Shown here piece by piece: positions 34,137 through 37,242 of a stretch of DNA of 37,242 bases. The notes under the pieces are model-generated. The model did not search any database. It was given only the letters and a program-made list of their open reading frames with translations, and was not told the origin of the DNA. Location of the stretch: assembly GCA_015232465.1 (NCBI GenBank), contig JADFZO010000026.1, positions 1 to 37,242 of the forward strand. The letters run 5' to 3'. The translations under genes were made by a program, and so were the position numbers. The stretch is from Desulfamplus sp. Its GTDB lineage: Bacteria; Desulfobacterota; Desulfobacteria; Desulfobacterales; Desulfobacteraceae. Positions within the stretch are counted from its first letter, which is position 1; the number at the start of each line of letters is the position of its first letter.

Positions 34137-36863
34137 TTAATATGGCGATTTTACAAGACGTACAGCACAAAGGCTTGTGAAATCCCAATAGTTGTAACCT
34201 CCCCAATAGAAACTCACAGCATATCCCCAGCCAGGATTTTCCCCCCAGCCTTGTTTCATAGTGGAACTCCAATACCAATGTTCTTCAGCATCGAGGTTTA
34301 TTGGAAAAGCATCTTTCCATATAGTTGGTATTTGAAATGTATCGCCATTCATACCGCAAGAATAACGCTCGTTAGTTAACCCTATAACAGGAGGAGGGTC
34401 TGTGCAATATACTAATGTAGCTAATTCAGAAAGAGTTGGAGTACGCCATCCTCCTACCTGAGTGAGAGTTGAGGCTGTATTCCAATCAAATGTACTTTGA
34501 GTTCCATCGCAAGTTTTAGTGACGGCATTCCATGTCTGTCCAACGCTGCATCTTTGCCACTCTAATCCTGTTACAGTATCGAGCATGACACTTCCATTAG
34601 TTCCAGCGACTTCTTGATAACGCCCTGTTTGAACATTCATAGTAATATTGGCAACTGTATTGCTATAGTATGCGTTCATGATAATAATTCGTAAATGTGA
34701 AGTATTGTCTTGCAATGATACTTCAATTGGAGAACTAATATCACTAACTGAGATAGTTGGGTTACTTGCAACTGGAACACCATAATTCTCACGAATAATT
34801 AAAATACGTATTCCCTCTTGAGCCATTGTCTGGTTTATCTGCCCACCTCCACTTAAGGATATTGTAAGAGGTAAAGTGCCATCTTTCATGGTTTCAGGCA
34901 GATCAGCAGGAACAGTTAAAGTTGCAGCAACTGACGAAAGAGGTTTGATATTTGAGAAGGATAAAGCGTCAAATTGAAAATCATTATCTACCGTAGATGT
35001 CCAAGTTTTATGACCACTGTTAGAAGTTAGTAAATTTTGAGAAAAGGTATTTTTAGCAAAAGTATCATCACTCTTTTCACTATCTTTTATGAGATATTCA
35101 GGTTCATGAAGATATAATCTTTGCAGAGCATATTCTGTATATGCTTCAGGTAAACTATAGCCTTTTGAAGCAAGAAATGAATTGACTCCTTGACGGTACA
35201 GTAACATATAATCGTCTGTAGTTGATGCAGATTGACCGCTTGAAGCAGAAGAAGCAATAGAGCTAAACATTGAATGAAGAAATGTTAAATCTCCAGAAAA
35301 ATAACGTTTAGCAAGAAATGCAAAAAAATCCTGTTTATTGTATGGAGAGCTTTTTTCAGCATCATCAGCAGATTTATCAAGAAGGTGAGAAGAAGTGCCT
35401 GTATGAACATAAGCTGCTCCTCCAGAACCAACATCACCTCTTTGGCTATATGTAGCTCCCATAAGGTTTGAAGTTCCCTCTTCATAAGCTGCTGCAGTAG
35501 AGCAGTTATAGTTCCCATTATCAGATGATGCAGGGATTGACCCATAACTATAGTTGTATCCATACTGAACAGCATGAAAGGTTTCATGCATAAGAACAAA
35601 TTTTAAAGATTGGTCAGAGTTAGCATTATATTCACTAATATCTGGATAATAAACATATATTCTACCTAAAAGACCTGAGTATGGTGGAGAATAATAAGAA
35701 TTAGCTCCATCTCCAATATCACTGTCAATCATATACATCTCATAAGCACCGCCATTGCTCTGGTTTTGCTGCAACATAGGTGCTGTAAATCCTTCACTTT
35801 GAAGTCTTACAAGCACATCTCGTGCAATTGGTAAAATATCATTTTGAATATCACTTTCAGTAAGAGTTTGTGATGCAGGAGGGGATATAACAAAATCAAG
35901 GCTTGGCCAGTTAGATGCTACACGTTGAGAGTTAGAAATATATCTATCTGTAGGAAAAGCACGTGTTTTAGAGCGAACCATAGAAATTTTATTTCCAGAC
36001 ACCACACCCATTACCCAGTTATCAGCAAGACCATAGACTTTAACACTATACTGTTTTGAAGAAGGGTTATAATCTCCAATAATAGGTAAAATTGAACCGT
36101 CAGAAAGCTTTACCATAACTCTAAGGCTTGCTGGATCAGCATTAGTTAAAGTTACAGGAAAATCAACTTTATATTCAGCCTTTCCTCCAACAAACTCTTT
36201 ATTGCCTGTATCTATTTGGATAGCTGGTGATGCTGCTAATTCTCCGCCACTTAATAAATCAGATGATGTGTGTGATGATACTGCCACTTCTGAACCTGCA
36301 TTGGCAGTATCTGATGGTATGGTAACTGTAGTTCCTTCAGGGCCATTGATAATAGTAGTGGAAGCCCCCCCCTGAATATATGATGCTGTAAGCCCAACCA
36401 CCTGACTTCCCAACATAACTGACCCGCCTGAAACTACCAAATCAAACGATTTATTATCATTAAATATAATATTTTGAGCTGTTTTTGTGGCTGGTATGAC
36501 AAGTAAAGTTCCGTCTGTAGAATTTTTAAAAGTTACTGTTGCACCTGAACGCACTACAGTAAAGTCACTTGCGTCAGATTGAATTGTAATGACATTACTG
36601 CCCGGAAAATTGATAAGTTTAGCACCTGAGCCACTTTCAAGAGTTACTTTATTGATTCCCGCAGTTCCATAAATATAGATAAAAGAGCCTGTTACTACGG
36701 TTTTGTCTGGGTTAGTGTTAGTCAAAATAACTCTATCATTGGGCTTAGTTACGTCATATCTAAAAGCTCCAATGGCATTTGACGCATTGTTAAGTTGAAA
36801 TACGAGAATGAAAAATAATACTACCCAAAAACTTGAAATAAAATTCTTAATTACCTTCTTCAT
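34137..36863 (-). CDS. Large secreted protein with metalloprotease-like HExxH domain and C-terminal DUF1566-type domain
   Basis: A 908-residue protein. MKKVIKNFISSFWVVLFFILV begins a signal peptide; AGGAGG before the ATG sets the start. Residues ~35-200 are a Gly/Ser/Val beta region with 'GSFIYIYGTAGINKVTLESG' and 'NVITIQSDASDFTVVRSGAT', a surface-protein repeat style. A central domain has His426-Glu-Thr-Phe-His430, the zinc metalloprotease HExxH, in LMHETFHAVQYGYNY; Glu461/462 in YEEGTSNLMG is a candidate third ligand of the gluzincin kind. A beta-sandwich segment follows (~650-760). The final ~145 residues are a DUF1566/C-type-lectin-like domain: DTVTGLEWQRC, GWRTPTLSELATLV, HWYWSST and a VRLV end. 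It is probably surface-exposed or released. Protease activity is unproven. Confidence 0.8.
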   Translation of the reverse strand: MKKVIKNFISSFWVVLFFILVFQLNNASNAIGAFRYDVTKPNDRVILTNTNPDKTVVTGSFIYIYGTAGINKVTLESGSGAKLINFPGSNVITIQSDASDFTVVRSGATVTFKNSTDGTLLVIPATKTAQNIIFNDNKSFDLVVSGGSVMLGSQVVGLTASYIQGGASTTIINGPEGTTVTIPSDTANAGSEVAVSSHTSSDLLSGGELAASPAIQIDTGNKEFVGGKAEYKVDFPVTLTNADPASLRVMVKLSDGSILPIIGDYNPSSKQYSVKVYGLADNWVMGVVSGNKISMVRSKTRAFPTDRYISNSQRVASNWPSLDFVISPPASQTLTESDIQNDILPIARDVLVRLQSEGFTAPMLQQNQSNGGAYEMYMIDSDIGDGANSYYSPPYSGLLGRIYVYYPDISEYNANSDQSLKFVLMHETFHAVQYGYNYSYGSIPASSDNGNYNCSTAAAYEEGTSNLMGATYSQRGDVGSGGAAYVHTGTSSHLLDKSADDAEKSSPYNKQDFFAFLAKRYFSGDLTFLHSMFSSIASSASSGQSASTTDDYMLLYRQGVNSFLASKGYSLPEAYTEYALQRLYLHEPEYLIKDSEKSDDTFAKNTFSQNLLTSNSGHKTWTSTVDNDFQFDALSFSNIKPLSSVAATLTVPADLPETMKDGTLPLTISLSGGGQINQTMAQEGIRILIIRENYGVPVASNPTISVSDISSPIEVSLQDNTSHLRIIIMNAYYSNTVANITMNVQTGRYQEVAGTNGSVMLDTVTGLEWQRCSVGQTWNAVTKTCDGTQSTFDWNTASTLTQVGGWRTPTLSELATLVYCTDPPPVIGLTNERYSCGMNGDTFQIPTIWKDAFPINLDAEEHWYWSSTMKQGWGENPGWGYAVSFYWGGYNYWDFTSLCAVRLVKSPY

Positions 36864-36892
36864 TGTGACTCCTCCTTTTTTAAGATTATTTA

Positions 36893-37242
36893 TTATTGGG
36901 TCAAACCCACCGCCTCTGGCGGTGGGTAGTTAAAATTAAGAAAATTTTTACTGGCTTGCAAACGGCTTTTCGCAAGGTTCATCTTCTCCAATAGTTCCAT
37001 CTGGAGCCCAGAAATAAGAGCACTATTTGGATCAACATCATTTTGCTCAATGAGTGTTTTAGTTGTTCCAGCTTTTATTCTGCAAACAAAATGTTTTCCT
37101 TCAGCCTGGAGGAGATCAAAATCCTTGTGACTTTGGTAGCCACGATCCATAACTGCGGTTTCACCTGGTGAAAGAATAACACTAACGAAAGGACGTTCAG
37201 CACTTTTACCATTACTCAGGTGAACATCCGTAGGTATTCCCT
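36893..37242 (-). pseudogene. Truncated DDE transposase joined to an IS200/IS605-like right end
   Basis: The minus-strand frame is open from the window edge (residues IPTDVHLSNGKSAERPFVSV, then ETAVMDRGYQSHKDFDLL and FVCRIKAGTTKTLIEQNDVDPNS) and matches the catalytic core of IS4-type DDE transposases; DRGY holds an active-site Asp. Similarity stops at about 37022. From there to 36893 the frame reads non-transposase residues, while a second frame (37022 to 36948) encodes a Cys/Trp-containing tail starting SYFWAPDGTIGEDEP, and a perfect 10-bp hairpin typical of IS200/IS605 right ends lies at 36905-36927. The gene is therefore broken: an IS4-like element interrupted by, or recombined with, another element. 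Its upstream part is outside the window. Confidence 0.7.
36905..36927 (-). repeat. Hairpin resembling an IS200/IS605-family right end
   Basis: ACCCACCGCC at 36905-36914 and GGCGGTGGGT at 36918-36927 form a perfect 10-bp stem with a 3-base loop TCT, GC-rich in an AT-rich setting. On the minus strand it is followed by TTGACCC, the sort of sequence next to which TnpA of IS200/IS605 elements recognises and cleaves. It could also work as a transcription terminator for the broken transposase. Confidence 0.6.

Noticed and set aside
34137..36863. Nearby diversity-generating retroelement reverse transcriptase
   Set aside because: I looked for a YxDD-type reverse transcriptase and a second copy of the gene's 3' end in all frames of the window and found none.
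1..37242. tRNA, rRNA or CRISPR array
   Set aside because: No cloverleaf with a CCA-ready end, no conserved rRNA stretch and no regularly spaced direct repeats were noticed; a tRNAscan or CRISPR search could confirm this.

Overview
The window is an AT-rich chromosomal segment from a Gram-negative, probably anaerobic bacterium. An LptD outer-membrane LPS translocon protein and a lipid A-type acyltransferase show a diderm envelope. A bacterial-type 2[4Fe-4S] ferredoxin and a transcarboxylase-like gene set for methylmalonyl-CoA/pyruvate chemistry fit a Desulfobacterota (Desulfobacterales-like) lineage. The taxon is inferred from gene content, not shown by a marker gene. No rRNA, tRNA or CRISPR array is visible.

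Layout. (1) 1-3869, plus strand: end of a polysaccharide/exported-protein region, with a truncated beta-helix protein, an exported protein of unknown function, and a flavoprotein that matches the eukaryotic (fungal-type) UDP-galactopyranose mutases far better than the usual bacterial Glf. (2) 3975-16987, minus strand: a long co-directional run. Read in the direction of transcription it is tmk, a cysteine synthase fused to a CysRS-like domain, an unknown protein, ferredoxin with its own promoter and terminator, TrmJ-like methyltransferase, acyltransferase, a lone ZnuB-type permease, MFS exporter, class II Fic protein, and a three-gene carboxyltransferase set (12S-like subunit, tiny OadG-tail-like protein, 5S-biotin fusion). 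(3) 17109-34039, plus strand: lptD, an HU/IHF protein, holB, ricT-like PSP1 protein, metG, a membrane-anchored penicillin-binding transpeptidase, a 1233-residue GlmS-like protein, a macro-domain/DarT pair, a radical SAM protein and transketolase, closed by a strong terminator. (4) 34137-37242, minus strand: a large secreted HExxH protein with a C-terminal DUF1566-type domain, then a scar of two insertion-sequence fragments.

The most notable points are these. (a) In the 816-residue CysK-CysRS fusion the synthetase half keeps its overall fold and zinc-site residues but has lost HIGH, KMSKS, the substrate-contacting Trp and the GGxDL-like loop, so it looks like a catalytically dead, possibly tRNA-sensing or scaffold domain on a cysteine synthase. 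(b) A DarTG-like DNA ADP-ribosylation pair has the antitoxin gene first, and its macro protein ends in a short helix-hairpin-helix module instead of a long DarG C-terminal domain; it appears to have landed in an operon, leaving a 26-codon stub. (c) The very large GlmS-like enzyme has its candidate Ntn nucleophile at Cys53, which would require propeptide cleavage, plus a big insertion and a C-terminal extension. (d) A eukaryotic-type UDP-galactopyranose mutase sits in a bacterial glycan context. (e) The secreted metalloprotease-like protein ends in a C-type-lectin-like domain of the kind used by diversity-generating retroelements, although no reverse transcriptase is in the window.
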